This document shows, piece after piece, positions 43,989 through 53,465 of a stretch of DNA of 55,580 nt. The notes below the pieces were generated by a model. It had not been told where the DNA came from, ran no database searches, and saw nothing but the letters and a program-made list of their open reading frames with translations. Position numbers and translations under genes: made by a program. How positions within the stretch are numbered: the stretch's first letter is position 1; each line of letters starts with the position of its first letter. This DNA is from Chloroflexota bacterium (GTDB taxonomy: Bacteria; Chloroflexota; Dehalococcoidia; Dehalococcoidales; UBA2162), in NCBI GenBank assembly GCA_016190825.1, contig JACPPV010000019.1, positions 1 through 55,580 on the forward strand, read 5' to 3'.

Positions 43989-44150
43989 CTATTGTTCTTT
44001 CTTCGCACAGTCCCGGCAGGCCACCACCGGAGGATAAAACCTGCCAAGGACTTCCATTTCGGCCAACGGCTTGACCTGCTGGCAAAACCGGCACTTGAAG
44101 GTAATCTCCTTTGTCCCGGGTATCTCTTTTTTCTTTTTTGGGCTTGTCAT
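43989..44150 (-). CDS. Small zinc-ribbon protein, 53 aa
   Basis: A frame with ATG at 44150 (another ATG 3 bp earlier) and AGAAGG upstream gives 53 residues. After a Lys-rich start (TSPKKKKEIPGTKE) it has CRFC and, 23 residues on, CRDC, together a four-Cys zinc-ribbon. It sits 37 bp behind the FmdB-like gene on the same strand and may be co-transcribed. Its role is unknown. The Cys pattern and the position argue that it is real. Confidence 0.65.
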   Translation of the reverse strand: MTSPKKKKEIPGTKEITFKCRFCQQVKPLAEMEVLGRFYPPVVACRDCAKKEQ

Positions 44151-44187
44151 CATCAACCTTCTAAAATCGATTTTTCAGGTAGAAAGT

Positions 44188-44430
44188 TTACTTGTCATCG
44201 AGGCTGCTTGTTTTGACCTCGCTCCCGTTATCGGCAGGCGAGGAAAAGTCCTTCCCACGGTGGTCCGTGACATAAAATCCGGACCCTTTGAAAATTATCG
44301 GCACAGACGTGAAAATACGCGCGGCGCGGGAACCGCAGCGCGGACAGGAAACCGTACCGGTATCGCTGAAGCTACGTCTCAATTCAAACCGGTGAGCGCA
44401 GCCGGTGCATTCATACTCATAAGTGGGCAA
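44188..44430 (-). CDS. FmdB family zinc-ribbon protein
   Basis: The 80-residue protein begins with the family signature MPTYEYECTGCAHRFELRRS, followed by CPRCG, forming one zinc-ribbon. GFYVTDHRGKDF then leads to a Ser/Asp-rich tail. The name comes from a putative regulator of formamide and amide utilisation; most members have no known function. A second small zinc-ribbon gene follows. Confidence 0.9.
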   Translation of the reverse strand: MPTYEYECTGCAHRFELRRSFSDTGTVSCPRCGSRAARIFTSVPIIFKGSGFYVTDHRGKDFSSPADNGSEVKTSSLDDK

Positions 44431-44589
44431 GCCTTTTTACCTCCTCATTAGCCCGTTTTGTTTCACTGGACGAATTGCAGAATCCGCTCGTCTCCAGAAA
44501 CAAAAATAGCACTCTAAGTCGTAGACTGCTAATCAGTATTGTAGCCAAAAGGCACCGTTTGAGTCAAGGGAGGTGGGGTCACAATACTC

Positions 44590-45858
44590 TCAGCATTTCG
44601 TCATCAATTCAGCCCTGACTCCGTCCCGTGTCAGCTCAACCAGCCTTGCGGTCAGGACCCTGTTGGCCATATCCCGGTCGCTTTTAGCGAAAACCCTGAT
44701 ATAGTTGCCGGTCAACCCCGTCCACACGCCGTCTGATTTTGTCTCCCACAGGACAGGCATGGTGCGCCCCAGGAATTGCCGGCGGAAGTTTTCAGCGCTA
44801 TTCCGGGCCAGTCCTAGCATCTTTCGGCTCCGATGCCTCTTTTCCTGGGGGCTAGGCTGTAGCGGCATTCGGGAGGCGTGAGTTCCGGGACGCGGAGAAA
44901 AGGGAAAGACGTGAATACGGGCGAATCCCTGGTCCATGCAGAAATCATAGCTTTCGGCAAATTCACCCTTTGTTTCGCCGGGGAATCCAACGATTACGTC
45001 GGTGGTAATGGCGGCGTCCGGCACCAGACCACGAATCATAGAGAGAGTGCGCTGGTAATCTGCAGTTGAATAGCCGCGTTTCATCCGCTCGAGGACGGTA
45101 TCGCTGCCGCTTTGCAGGGATAGATGGAAATGGGGGCAGAGGCGGCTATCCTGCCACAGCCTGAGCAGTCCGGAAGATATCTCCTGCGGCTGGAGGGATG
45201 AAAGGCGTAATCGCATTACTGGCGTCTCGGCTAGAATGCGCTGAAGCAACTCTTGCAGCCCGGCACCATTATCCCGGTACGCGCCAATTTCTGTGCCCGT
45301 AAGAACGACTTCTTGGTAACCCTCTTCCGTTCTCCGCCTGATCCCGGCTATTGTCTGCCCGGCAGGTTGGCTTCTCTCTACACCGCGCGCCAGAGGCACG
45401 ATGCAGTAAGAGCAATAATGGCTGCAACCTTCCTGCACCTTGACAAAGGCGCGGGTGCGCATATCCGCATGAGCGGATTCTCCGGGCGGATAATCGCACG
45501 CAGTGGGAGGACCGGCGAAACAGCCAGATTCCCTTAGCATTTCCAGGAGACGCGGCTTGTCACCATTACTTACTACTAAGCTGACTCCCTCGATCTGGGC
45601 GAGTTCGGCAGGCTTGATCTGGGCGTAGCAACCGGTCACGATGAGGCGGGCGTTGGGATTACGGTGATGGGCCAGCCGCAGCCGCTGCCGGGAATCACTA
45701 TCGGCAGCAAGGGTGACCGAGCAGGTATTCAAAATATAGACGTCCGCATCATTCGCCGGGCTGACCAGACGATGCCCTGCCTCTGCCAGCTGCCGGGCGA
45801 GTTCTTCCGTTTCTGCCTGGTTAAGCTTACAGCCGATGGTATCCAGCGCGATTCTCAT
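44590..45858 (-). CDS. mtaB: tRNA t6A37 methylthiotransferase (MtaB type)
   Basis: This radical SAM enzyme inserts a methylthio group into t6A at position 37 of tRNAs. The N-terminal UPF0004 domain supplies three cluster Cys (TIGCKLNQAE, NTCSVT, VTGCYAQ). The SAM domain has the C-x3-C-x2-C motif in VQEGCSHYCSYCIVPLARG. A C-terminal TRAM-like region closes the 422 residues. It is divergent from fabF and starts on the conserved MRIALDTIGCKLNQ. Confidence 0.93.
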   Translation of the reverse strand: MRIALDTIGCKLNQAETEELARQLAEAGHRLVSPANDADVYILNTCSVTLAADSDSRQRLRLAHHRNPNARLIVTGCYAQIKPAELAQIEGVSLVVSNGDKPRLLEMLRESGCFAGPPTACDYPPGESAHADMRTRAFVKVQEGCSHYCSYCIVPLARGVERSQPAGQTIAGIRRRTEEGYQEVVLTGTEIGAYRDNGAGLQELLQRILAETPVMRLRLSSLQPQEISSGLLRLWQDSRLCPHFHLSLQSGSDTVLERMKRGYSTADYQRTLSMIRGLVPDAAITTDVIVGFPGETKGEFAESYDFCMDQGFARIHVFPFSPRPGTHASRMPLQPSPQEKRHRSRKMLGLARNSAENFRRQFLGRTMPVLWETKSDGVWTGLTGNYIRVFAKSDRDMANRVLTARLVELTRDGVRAELMTKC

Positions 45859-45895
45859 ATATGAAGTTCCCCGTACTCGATTGCCCTTGACTTAA

Positions 45896-45924
45896 TTGAC
45901 TGCATAGTTGGAAAACATTATACT
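45896..45924 (+). promoter_or_regulatory. Promoter of fabF-recJ-rlmB
   Basis: The -35 box TTGACT (45896-45901) and -10 box TATACT (45919-45924) are 17 bp apart. Confidence 0.7.
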
Positions 45925-45992
45925 AAGCCTAATTTCAAACGGGCAAGTAGGGGTTGTTATATCCCGGGTCTTCCGGGAATGGAGATTACATA

Positions 45993-47288
45993 ATGTATCT
46001 GAACACTATCAAATCAGGGGGTATTGTGGTTAACAGCAACAATAATGGGAACAGGCGGGTGGTGGTCACCGGTATTGGTGCGCTGACGCCTCTTGGTCTT
46101 GATATGCCGAAAACCTGGGAAGCTCTGGTTGAGGGCAGGTCCGGCATTGATTACATAACGCTATGCGACCGCGAGATGCTTGAAGTAAAGTTTGCCGGCG
46201 AGGTCAAGGCTTTTGACCCATTGAACTATATCGACCGGAAGGAAGCGCGCCGTATGGACCGCTTTGCTCAGCTATCCGTAGCCGCGAGCCGGGAGGCGTT
46301 AACTAGCTCAGGGCTTCAGATTGATGAAACAAATCAGCACAATATAGCCGTAATAGTGGGCAGCGGCATCGGTGGTCTTACTACCCTGTTTGAGCAGATA
46401 AGAGTGCTGCTTGAAAAGGGACCTGGCAGGGTGAGCCCTTTTCTGGCTCCCATGATGATTTCTGACATGGCTGCCGCTCAGGTATCAATTGCCCTCGGCA
46501 TTAAGGGTCCCAATCTTTGCACCACCTCGGCATGTTCAAGCAGCTCAGACGCCATCGGTGTTGCCTGCGAGATGATAAGGAGGGGTGATTGCGAAGCGGC
46601 GATTTCTGGCGGCAGCGAGTCGATCATCAACCCGATCGGCATTACCGCTTTCAGCGCCCTCAAGGCGATTTCACCCCGGAATGATGCGCCCCAGCTGGCA
46701 TCGCGTCCTTTCGATGCCGGGCGTGATGGTTTTGTCATCAGCGAAGGCGCCTGTCTTCTTGTCCTGGAAAGCATGGACCACGCCCGGGAGCGCGGGGCGA
46801 ATATCCTGGCAGAGGTCAGCGCTTACGGAGCTACGGCTGATGCTTACCATATCACCCAGCCGGACGAGAACGGGGAAGGTGCCGCCCGCGCTATGCGGCT
46901 CGCTATCAGCAGGGGCGGGATGTCACCGTCCGATATCGATTATGTTAATGCCCACGGGACTTCTACTCCTCTGAACGACAAGACGGAGACCCTGGCAATA
47001 AGGGCGGTGTTCGGTGAGCACTCGCACAGGGTGCCGATCAGCTCGACCAAGTCAATGACTGGCCATCTCATCGGTGCGGCCGGCGCGCTCGAGGCGGCTA
47101 TCTGCATCAATGTCATCCGAAATGGTATTATCCCGCCTACTATCAACCTGACCACCCCGGACCCGGAGTGTGATCTGGACTATGTGCCGAACATTGCCCG
47201 GCATGCCAGCGTCACCACGGCGCTGTCCAACTCGTTCGGCTTTGGTGGGCACAATTCAGCGCTGATTTTTAGAAAATACAGTGAGTGA
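45993..47288 (+). CDS. fabF: Beta-ketoacyl-ACP synthase II
   Basis: FabF elongates acyl-ACP with malonyl-ACP. The triad is visible: Cys in NLCTTSACSSSSDA, His in VNAHGTSTPLNDK, His in TGHLIGAAGALEA. The N-terminal VVVTGIGALTPLG and terminal SNSFGFGGHNSALIF are typical. I start at ATG 45993 (GGAGA upstream, 431 residues); GTG 46026 or 46029 would remove a 12-residue non-conserved leader. No other fatty-acid gene is adjacent. A related KAS in a secondary pathway cannot be excluded. Confidence 0.93.
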   Translation: MYLNTIKSGGIVVNSNNNGNRRVVVTGIGALTPLGLDMPKTWEALVEGRSGIDYITLCDREMLEVKFAGEVKAFDPLNYIDRKEARRMDRFAQLSVAASREALTSSGLQIDETNQHNIAVIVGSGIGGLTTLFEQIRVLLEKGPGRVSPFLAPMMISDMAAAQVSIALGIKGPNLCTTSACSSSSDAIGVACEMIRRGDCEAAISGGSESIINPIGITAFSALKAISPRNDAPQLASRPFDAGRDGFVISEGACLLVLESMDHARERGANILAEVSAYGATADAYHITQPDENGEGAARAMRLAISRGGMSPSDIDYVNAHGTSTPLNDKTETLAIRAVFGEHSHRVPISSTKSMTGHLIGAAGALEAAICINVIRNGIIPPTINLTTPDPECDLDYVPNIARHASVTTALSNSFGFGGHNSALIFRKYSE

Positions 47289-47297
47289 GAAGTAGGC

Positions 47298-48977
47298 TTG
47301 GGACATAGCCGCTGGAACCTTTTGCCGCCGGTTCCCCACGGTCATGCGCTTACTTCGTGCGGATTTTCCCGACTTATCACTCAGCTCTTGTATAACCGCG
47401 GTTTTTCTGGGCCCGATCAGGCAGATACTTTCCTATCGAAGGACTCGCGCCTGGCGGGCGATCCTGCCCTCTTGCCTGATATGCACCAGGCCGTCAGCAG
47501 AATTTACCGCGCGCTATTATCCGGGGAGAAGGTCGCCGTCTACGGGGATTTTGACGCGGATGGAATTACGTCGACCGCCCTCATGGTGGAGGGGCTGGCG
47601 ATGCTCGGCTGCCACGCTATCCCTTATATACCTCACCGGCTTACCGAGGGCCACGGCGTGAAAACCGCTGCCCTGGAAGCCCTGAGTCGGCAGGGTATCA
47701 GCCTGGTAATTACGGTGGATTGCGGTATCACCGCCGTCCCCGAGATAAAAAAGGCGCGCAAGCTCGGGCTGGATGTTATTGTTACCGATCATCATACCCC
47801 TCTTGTTGACCTGCCTCCGGCATTCGCCGTAGTTGACCCCAGGCTGCCTGACTCCCGCTATCCTTTCGCCGAGCTGGCCGGGGTCGGTGTCGTTTACAAA
47901 CTTCTCCAGGCGCTTTTCCAGGGAATGGGGAGAGAGAAATGTTTGGACGTGCTGACCGATCTCGTGGCGCTGGGGACGGTAGCGGACATGATGCCCTTGC
48001 TCGGCGAGAACCGCTATCTGGTCAGCCAGGGTTTGAAGCTGATGAATAGTTCTCCCCGCCTTGGCCTCGTAGAAATGGCGCTTCAATTCAGGAGGAACGG
48101 CGCAGAAATAGATACTGAGGCCATTTCCTGGATGATTGCCCCGCGATTGAATGCCGCCGGGCGGCTTGACCATGCGATGGGGAGCTACCGACTGCTGACA
48201 ACTAATTCCCCGGAGGAAGCCAGGGAGTTGGCAACATGGCTGGAGCAGAAAAATGCGGAAAGGCAAGGTTTGACGAGCAAGTATCAGACGAAGGCAAGGG
48301 AGCAGGTCACGAGCCGCGGGCTTACCCCCCTGCTCTTTGTCACCAGTATCGATTTCCCCTCCGGCATCTGCGGACTGGTTGCAGGCAGGTTGGTTGAAGA
48401 GTTCTACCGCCCCGCCGCTGTGCTCAAGACAGGTGAGCAATTCTGCGGGGGAAGCTGCCGGAGCATTCCCGAGTTCAATATCATCCGGGCGCTGGGCCAG
48501 TGCCGTAGCCTTTTCACTCATTTCGGCGGGCATGCGCAGGCGGCGGGGTTTTCTATGCTCACAAGGAATCTGCCGTTTCTGGAGAGTGCGTTACAGCAAA
48601 TAGCGGCGGATGAGCTTGCCGGGGTTGACCTGCGCCCCAGGCTGGATATTGATACGGAAGTCAGACTTGGCGAGCTCGGCGGGGACACCTATCCAACACT
48701 GCAGAAGCTGGCGCCGTTCGGCCAGGGCAATCCGGTGCCGGTCTTTGTGAGCCGAGCCGTAAAGGTGCTTGATGTCCGCCAGATGGGCAACGGTGAGCAT
48801 CTGCGTCTTAAACTGAAGCAGGGGGAAGTCGTCTGGGACGCCGTGGCTTTCAATCTTGGCGGCTGCCTGGGTGAGATCGTTCATCCTCTGGATATTGTCT
48901 TTTCCCTGGAAAAGGATAGCTGGAGCGGCGACGGACGGCTCCGGCTCAATGTTCTGGATTTTGCCCCAGTGGGATAA
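47298..48977 (+). CDS. recJ: Single-stranded-DNA-specific exonuclease RecJ
   Basis: RecJ degrades single-stranded DNA 5' to 3' in recombination and repair. DHH-family motifs are AVYGDFDADGITSTALMVEG, VTVDCGITAV, VIVTDHHTPLVDLPPAFAVV and GVGVVYKLLQAL. The DHHA1 motif lies in CRSLFTHFGGHAQAAGFSM. At 559 residues it is close to usual length. TTG 47298 is the start, 10 bp behind fabF, and rlmB follows 4 bp after the stop. Confidence 0.94.
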   Translation: MGHSRWNLLPPVPHGHALTSCGFSRLITQLLYNRGFSGPDQADTFLSKDSRLAGDPALLPDMHQAVSRIYRALLSGEKVAVYGDFDADGITSTALMVEGLAMLGCHAIPYIPHRLTEGHGVKTAALEALSRQGISLVITVDCGITAVPEIKKARKLGLDVIVTDHHTPLVDLPPAFAVVDPRLPDSRYPFAELAGVGVVYKLLQALFQGMGREKCLDVLTDLVALGTVADMMPLLGENRYLVSQGLKLMNSSPRLGLVEMALQFRRNGAEIDTEAISWMIAPRLNAAGRLDHAMGSYRLLTTNSPEEARELATWLEQKNAERQGLTSKYQTKAREQVTSRGLTPLLFVTSIDFPSGICGLVAGRLVEEFYRPAAVLKTGEQFCGGSCRSIPEFNIIRALGQCRSLFTHFGGHAQAAGFSMLTRNLPFLESALQQIAADELAGVDLRPRLDIDTEVRLGELGGDTYPTLQKLAPFGQGNPVPVFVSRAVKVLDVRQMGNGEHLRLKLKQGEVVWDAVAFNLGGCLGEIVHPLDIVFSLEKDSWSGDGRLRLNVLDFAPVG

Positions 48978-48981
48978 CCGG

Positions 48982-49749
48982 ATGGCAGACATCATTGCTG
49001 GTAGAAACCCGGTAATCGAGGCGCTGAAGGCAGACCGGCCCATCAACAGGGTCCTGATAGACAAACGTGCCCGTGGCCACGGCGCCATTGCTGAAATACT
49101 CAGCCTGGCTGGTGACAGAACAATCCCGGTCGAATTCGTCGAAAGAAGCGTCCTCGAAAGGCTTTTCCCGGCGGGCAATAGCCAGTCGGTTATCGCCTAT
49201 GTTGCCAGCAAAGAGTATGCCACCCTGGACGAGCTGCTGGCTATCCCGAAGGAAAAAGGAGAATCAGCACTCTATGTCATTATCGACGGCATAGAGGATC
49301 CGCAGAACCTCGGGGCGATTCTCAGGACATGCGAGGCTACGGGCGTGCATGGCGTTATTGTGCGGTCGAGGCGGGCGGTGGGACTCACCCCGGCTGTGGC
49401 AAAGACTTCCGCCGGGGCGATTGAGTACATTCCAGTTGCCAGGGTTGCCAATATCGCTCAGACCATCGAGATGTTGAAGAAGCAGAACATATGGGTGGTG
49501 GGCATCGACATGGGCGGGAAGATTGAATACACCGGGGTGGACTTGACGCTGCCGACGGCGATAGTCATCGGGGGGGAGGGTGGGGGAATGTCAGACCTGG
49601 TCAAGGCAAAGTGCGATGTGCTGGCGTTCATTCCGATGAAGGGCAAGATCGAGTCTCTCAACGCCTCAGTCGCGGCGGCGGTAGTGATGTATGAGGTGGT
49701 GAGACAGAGGGGAGGAAGGCAGGGGGCGGATTTACCGGGCCACAAATGA
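48982..49749 (+). CDS. rlmB: 23S rRNA 2'-O-methyltransferase (TrmH/SpoU family, RlmB-like)
   Basis: The 255-residue SPOUT enzyme has an N-terminal L30e-like substrate domain starting ADIIAGRNPVIEALKADRPI. The knotted catalytic core has DGIEDPQNLGAILRTCEATG (motif 1), VIGGEGGGMSDLVK (motif 2) and IESLNASVAAAVVMYEV (motif 3). RlmB methylates G2251 of 23S rRNA; exact target specificity is inferred. ATG 48982 is chosen at the family start, not the earlier ATG inside recJ. Confidence 0.92.
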   Translation: MADIIAGRNPVIEALKADRPINRVLIDKRARGHGAIAEILSLAGDRTIPVEFVERSVLERLFPAGNSQSVIAYVASKEYATLDELLAIPKEKGESALYVIIDGIEDPQNLGAILRTCEATGVHGVIVRSRRAVGLTPAVAKTSAGAIEYIPVARVANIAQTIEMLKKQNIWVVGIDMGGKIEYTGVDLTLPTAIVIGGEGGGMSDLVKAKCDVLAFIPMKGKIESLNASVAAAVVMYEVVRQRGGRQGADLPGHK

Positions 49750-49782
49750 ACACGCGTCGTGCTGTGTGAGAGGGAGGGCATT

Positions 49783-50442
49783 ATGGACGCTGATGTATTG
49801 ATTGAAGAAATCATTCAACGGCAAGAGACAGTCGACAGAGGAGACCCGTTGTATACAGGTGCCATAGGACTCATGGCCGCGGTTGATTTGAGCTTAACTG
49901 AGGACTATGCGGCGCCTCTCAAGGTTCTCATAAAGGATTTTCTTTATCGATGGGGAAGAATGGGGCGTGTTCTTGGGCAAAAACAGTATTTGGATTGGCA
50001 GGAAAAAGTGGTAGGCATAATACGTTTGGACAGCGGACAACTGAAGCAGTTCCAAAAAAGACACATTGAAAATGAGATATTAGAGGATCATAAGGATGAA
50101 ATAATCAGATTATATTCTTCATTCAATGAGGTCACTGGAAGTATTGCCAGTGCGAAAATACTGAACCTTGTCTGCCCTGATTTCTTTCCTCTCTGGGATA
50201 ATGACATTGGTAATGCCATTAGATCTGAGTTAAGACATTTGCCACACGGCACTTTTGATAAGAGCATTAAAGCCTTTTCCGGCGAAGATTATTTTCGCTT
50301 TATGAAAGAAATACAACGTTTTATGTCGACACACAATCGTGTAATCTCAAGTCTGTCTTCACGATACCAGCGAAAGAAACTGCGAGTTATTGACCAATGC
50401 TTCTTGTGGATGGTAAGAAGACCGCTTTCCCCGATATTCTGA
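49783..50442 (+). CDS. Hypothetical protein, 219 aa
   Basis: I do not recognise a family with certainty. The mostly helical soluble protein contains TGSIASAKILNLVCPDFFPL followed by WDNDIGNAI, which looks like a helix-hairpin segment, and a charged middle (FQKRHIENEILEDHKDEIIR). Base composition and codon use look more AT-rich than in neighbouring genes, suggesting acquisition. GGGAGG lies upstream of ATG 49783. It converges on the helicase gene. Confidence 0.7.
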   Translation: MDADVLIEEIIQRQETVDRGDPLYTGAIGLMAAVDLSLTEDYAAPLKVLIKDFLYRWGRMGRVLGQKQYLDWQEKVVGIIRLDSGQLKQFQKRHIENEILEDHKDEIIRLYSSFNEVTGSIASAKILNLVCPDFFPLWDNDIGNAIRSELRHLPHGTFDKSIKAFSGEDYFRFMKEIQRFMSTHNRVISSLSSRYQRKKLRVIDQCFLWMVRRPLSPIF

Positions 50443-50490
50443 TTTGCTATCAGGCACCCGCCTTATCGCGACCGCCCTCAAACAGAACAT

Positions 50491-52779
50491 TCACGTCTCT
50501 CCCAGCAGTCCCTCCAGCAATATCTGAGCCGCCCTCTTATCGAGAGGCTGGTTATTGTTGCCGCACTTGGGTGACTGAATGCAGCTCGGGCAGCCGTCCT
50601 GGCAGGGACACTCGGTTATGAGCTTTAATGTCGCCCGCCAGAGTGCTGCTATTATCTCAAATCCCCTCTCGGCGATGCCGATGCCGCCCGGGTGGCCGTC
50701 ATAAATGAATATCTGTGCCTTGCCAGTATCGGGATGAAAGGCAGTCGAGACGCCGCCGATGTCATTGCGGTCGCACAATGCAAAGAGCGGAAGTATCGAA
50801 ATGGCGGCATGCTCGGCGGCATGCAGCCCACCGGCGAAATCGTACCCTTCTTCGTCCACATTCGCGGTCGCCTCTGCCGGCAGGTCAAACCAGAGGGCAA
50901 CGGTTGGGAATCGCACCGGCGGCAGGTTGAGCAGCTCCTCTCCGATTACCTCTTCGGTGTATTGCGCTTTTTTCTTAAATCCGACGACCTCCGTACTTAC
51001 CTCAACTTCGCCAAGCGAGATTTTCGTCTGCCCGATTATTTTCTCACGGGTCTTTGCGATAATGCGCAGGTCGGTAAGCTCCTTGGTCACAGTGTAGTAG
51101 CTGGCTGAGGTCGGTGCGGCAAGAGCAGTGCGGCCGGAAACATCCAGGCTGCTCACCAGGTAAGATTCTCCCTGGTGAAGGTAAATCGCTCCCGGATGTA
51201 TCTGGAAGAAGGCCACGCTTGCCTCAATTGTTTCCAGCAGCGAACCGTTAGACGTATCAACGATGGCATAGTTCTCGCCTGACGCGGCGCGGATATTGAT
51301 TTTCTGCGCCGGATAGGAGACGGTGGGCGAGAGGTACCATCTACCCCGGCGTTCTCTTATCAATCCCTGCTTCTCCAGCTCGGCCCTTTCCACAGCATAG
51401 TGAGCGCCGAAGAAGGCCGTATCATCCCCGGTAAGGGGTTGTTCCCAGGCTGCGCAAAGAAGATGGGGACGCAAAACATAATGGTTATCCGGATTGACCA
51501 GGGCACTCTCAAACGTTTTCTGAAAGAAGAACTCCGGGTGGCGCATCAGGTACTGGTCGAGCGGATTGTTCAGGCCGATGAGGAAGCTCATTGAAGGCGC
51601 CCGTCCCCGACCGCTGCGCCCTGCCTGCTGCCAGGCGCTGGCGATGCTGCCCGGGTAGCCCGTGAGTATCGTCGCCTCCAGGTCTCCGATGTCCACACCC
51701 AGTTCCAGGGCGACAGTGGCTACGGCGCCGATGAGTTGACCGTGGAATAGCTCCTTCTCGATTTGCCGTCGCTCTTCAGGGAGATAACCCGCCCGGTAAG
51801 GTTTGATTCTTTTTGCCAGGACAGGGTCGAGTTCCGCCAGTTTGTCCCGGGACTGGCGGTAAATGACCTCGGTCAGGCGGCGCGTGCGGGTAAAAGCCAG
51901 TGTCCGCACCTTCTCGCTCACCAGTTTGGTAAAGAGATCGGTCGCCTCGCTGTTGGCGCTGTGACGCGTGTTGGTGGTCTTGTCTATTAGAGGTGGATTC
52001 CAGAAGACGAAATCCTTTGCGGCGTGAGGAGAGCCGTCCCGCTCGACCACGCTGAAGGGCAGGCCGGTGAGCTTTTCCGCGTGCTCTCCGGGGTTGGCGA
52101 TGGTGGCAGAGCAAAGGATAAACTGCGGGTTTGAGCCGAAAGTCCGGCAGAGGCGGCGGAGACGGCGCAACACAACGGCAACGTGCGACCCGAAGACACC
52201 GCGGTACACATGGGCTTCGTCAACAACAACATATTTCAGGCGGCGAAGCACCTTGGCCCAGGACTGGTGATTGGGCATTATGCCGATATGAAGCATATCC
52301 GGGTTGGTCAATATGATGCGCGCCCGCTGGCGTATCTCGCTCCGCTTCGCCGGAGGCGTATCGCCATCGAAAGTATCGAACTCGTGAGGACTAAAGGTGG
52401 CAGGTGAAAACGTTTCCCGCAGGCTGCGAAGCTGGTCCTGGGCTAGAGCCTTGGTGGGAAAGAGGTAAAACGCCCGGCTGCCTGGATCGGTCAATAATGT
52501 GTGAAGGACCGGAATGTCATAGCACAGGCTCTTGCCGCTGGCGCTTGGGGTGGCTATCATGACGTTCTTGCCGCGCCGTGCTAAGTTTATGGCTTCTGCC
52601 TGGTGCGAGTAAAGTTCGGTCATCCCATGTTCGGCAAGGCAATCTTGAAGGGGCCCTACTAGCGTCTCGTCAAGTGCGCCATATCTTGCTTCGCGAGAGG
52701 AAATGTGCTCGACATGGACTACCTGTCCCCGGTAATCGAGGTTTTCCTGAAGATAGCTAAGAAAGGCGGTGGTGTCCAT
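50491..52779 (-). CDS. DEAD/DEAH-box helicase with DUF1998 (MrfA/YprA-like)
   Basis: The superfamily 2 helicase (762 residues) has Walker A in ATPSASGKSLCYD, Walker B VVVDEAHVYRG, motif III-like LCSATIANP and motif VI QQAGRSGRGRAPS. The C-terminal DUF1998-type region ends in a Cys cluster CPCQDGCPSCIQSPKCGN, a zinc or iron-sulfur site. B. subtilis MrfA of this type acts in repair of mitomycin C damage. The start ATG 52779 overlaps the DUF503 stop. Confidence 0.92.
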   Translation of the reverse strand: MDTTAFLSYLQENLDYRGQVVHVEHISSREARYGALDETLVGPLQDCLAEHGMTELYSHQAEAINLARRGKNVMIATPSASGKSLCYDIPVLHTLLTDPGSRAFYLFPTKALAQDQLRSLRETFSPATFSPHEFDTFDGDTPPAKRSEIRQRARIILTNPDMLHIGIMPNHQSWAKVLRRLKYVVVDEAHVYRGVFGSHVAVVLRRLRRLCRTFGSNPQFILCSATIANPGEHAEKLTGLPFSVVERDGSPHAAKDFVFWNPPLIDKTTNTRHSANSEATDLFTKLVSEKVRTLAFTRTRRLTEVIYRQSRDKLAELDPVLAKRIKPYRAGYLPEERRQIEKELFHGQLIGAVATVALELGVDIGDLEATILTGYPGSIASAWQQAGRSGRGRAPSMSFLIGLNNPLDQYLMRHPEFFFQKTFESALVNPDNHYVLRPHLLCAAWEQPLTGDDTAFFGAHYAVERAELEKQGLIRERRGRWYLSPTVSYPAQKINIRAASGENYAIVDTSNGSLLETIEASVAFFQIHPGAIYLHQGESYLVSSLDVSGRTALAAPTSASYYTVTKELTDLRIIAKTREKIIGQTKISLGEVEVSTEVVGFKKKAQYTEEVIGEELLNLPPVRFPTVALWFDLPAEATANVDEEGYDFAGGLHAAEHAAISILPLFALCDRNDIGGVSTAFHPDTGKAQIFIYDGHPGGIGIAERGFEIIAALWRATLKLITECPCQDGCPSCIQSPKCGNNNQPLDKRAAQILLEGLLGET

Positions 52780-53078
52780 CAATCACCGAAGACGGGAATG
52801 ATCTCAATCTCGTAATCGAGCATCTCAATATCCAGGTGGCTGTGGATGATGAAATCAACCACTTTGGAGAGGACCTCGTTGGCCAGGCGGCTGTCATTGC
52901 TGACGCAAGCAATGCCGATGGTAGCCAGTTGCCACAAATCATTGTCATCCACTTCGGCTATAGAGACGTTGAACCTGCCGCCCACGCGGGCGGTGATAGA
53001 TTTCACAATCTGCCGCTTGCCCTTGAGGGTGAGGTTTTCCGGCAAACGGAACCTGATCCGGCATACGCCGACCTGCAT
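52779..53078 (-). CDS. DUF503 (YlxP-like) protein
   Basis: The 99-residue protein has the DUF503 pattern: QVGVCRIRFRLPENLTLKGK, then KRQIVKSITARVGGRFNVSI, AEVDDNDLWQLATIGIACVS and a C-terminal strand DYEIEIIPV. It forms a small ferredoxin-like fold; its function is unknown. YlxP often sits near rbfA, but here it is coupled to the helicase gene by TGATG overlap. ATG 53078 is the family start. Confidence 0.93.
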   Translation of the reverse strand: MQVGVCRIRFRLPENLTLKGKRQIVKSITARVGGRFNVSIAEVDDNDLWQLATIGIACVSNDSRLANEVLSKVVDFIIHSHLDIEMLDYEIEIIPVFGD

Positions 53079-53219
53079 TGTCAATTCAATCTCAATATAT
53101 AGTTTATGGCAGGTGCGGTCAAGTGAGGAATTATTCAAGGCACGAGGCGGTTCGTGGCCATTGATATATACCTCCGAAATGGGTAGAATAAATGGAGAGA
53201 TAATCAGGAGGGATAGTGA

Positions 53220-53465
53220 ATGCCAAAAGTTAATGTTTCCCTGTCTGAAGATATCCTGCTGGAACTGGACAAAGCAGCGCGCGAATCTCAGACCAGCCGC
53301 AGCGCATTCCTGGCGAAAGCCATAAGGCACTACCTGGAGGAAAGGAAAGAGGAACAGAAGCTTGGGAAACGGAAGCAGGCTGCAGCAGACATGGACCGCT
53401 TCAGAGAAGAGTTCGGTGGATGGAATGGTACGGCTGAGGTGCTGAAATGGCGCGACAGGCACTAG
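53220..53465 (+). CDS. CopG/RHH-type antitoxin
   Basis: The 81 residues begin with a ribbon-helix-helix DNA-binding domain (KVNVSLSEDILLELDKAA, then SQTSRSAFLAKAIRHYLEER). A charged tail that would bind the toxin follows. GGAGGG precedes ATG 53220. The VapC-like gene overlaps its end by 19 bp. The protein probably represses its own operon. Confidence 0.88.
   Translation: MPKVNVSLSEDILLELDKAARESQTSRSAFLAKAIRHYLEERKEEQKLGKRKQAAADMDRFREEFGGWNGTAEVLKWRDRH

Noticed and set aside
44500-44545. A tRNA-like stretch between the FmdB and mtaB genes.
   Set aside because: No acceptor or T stem can be formed.
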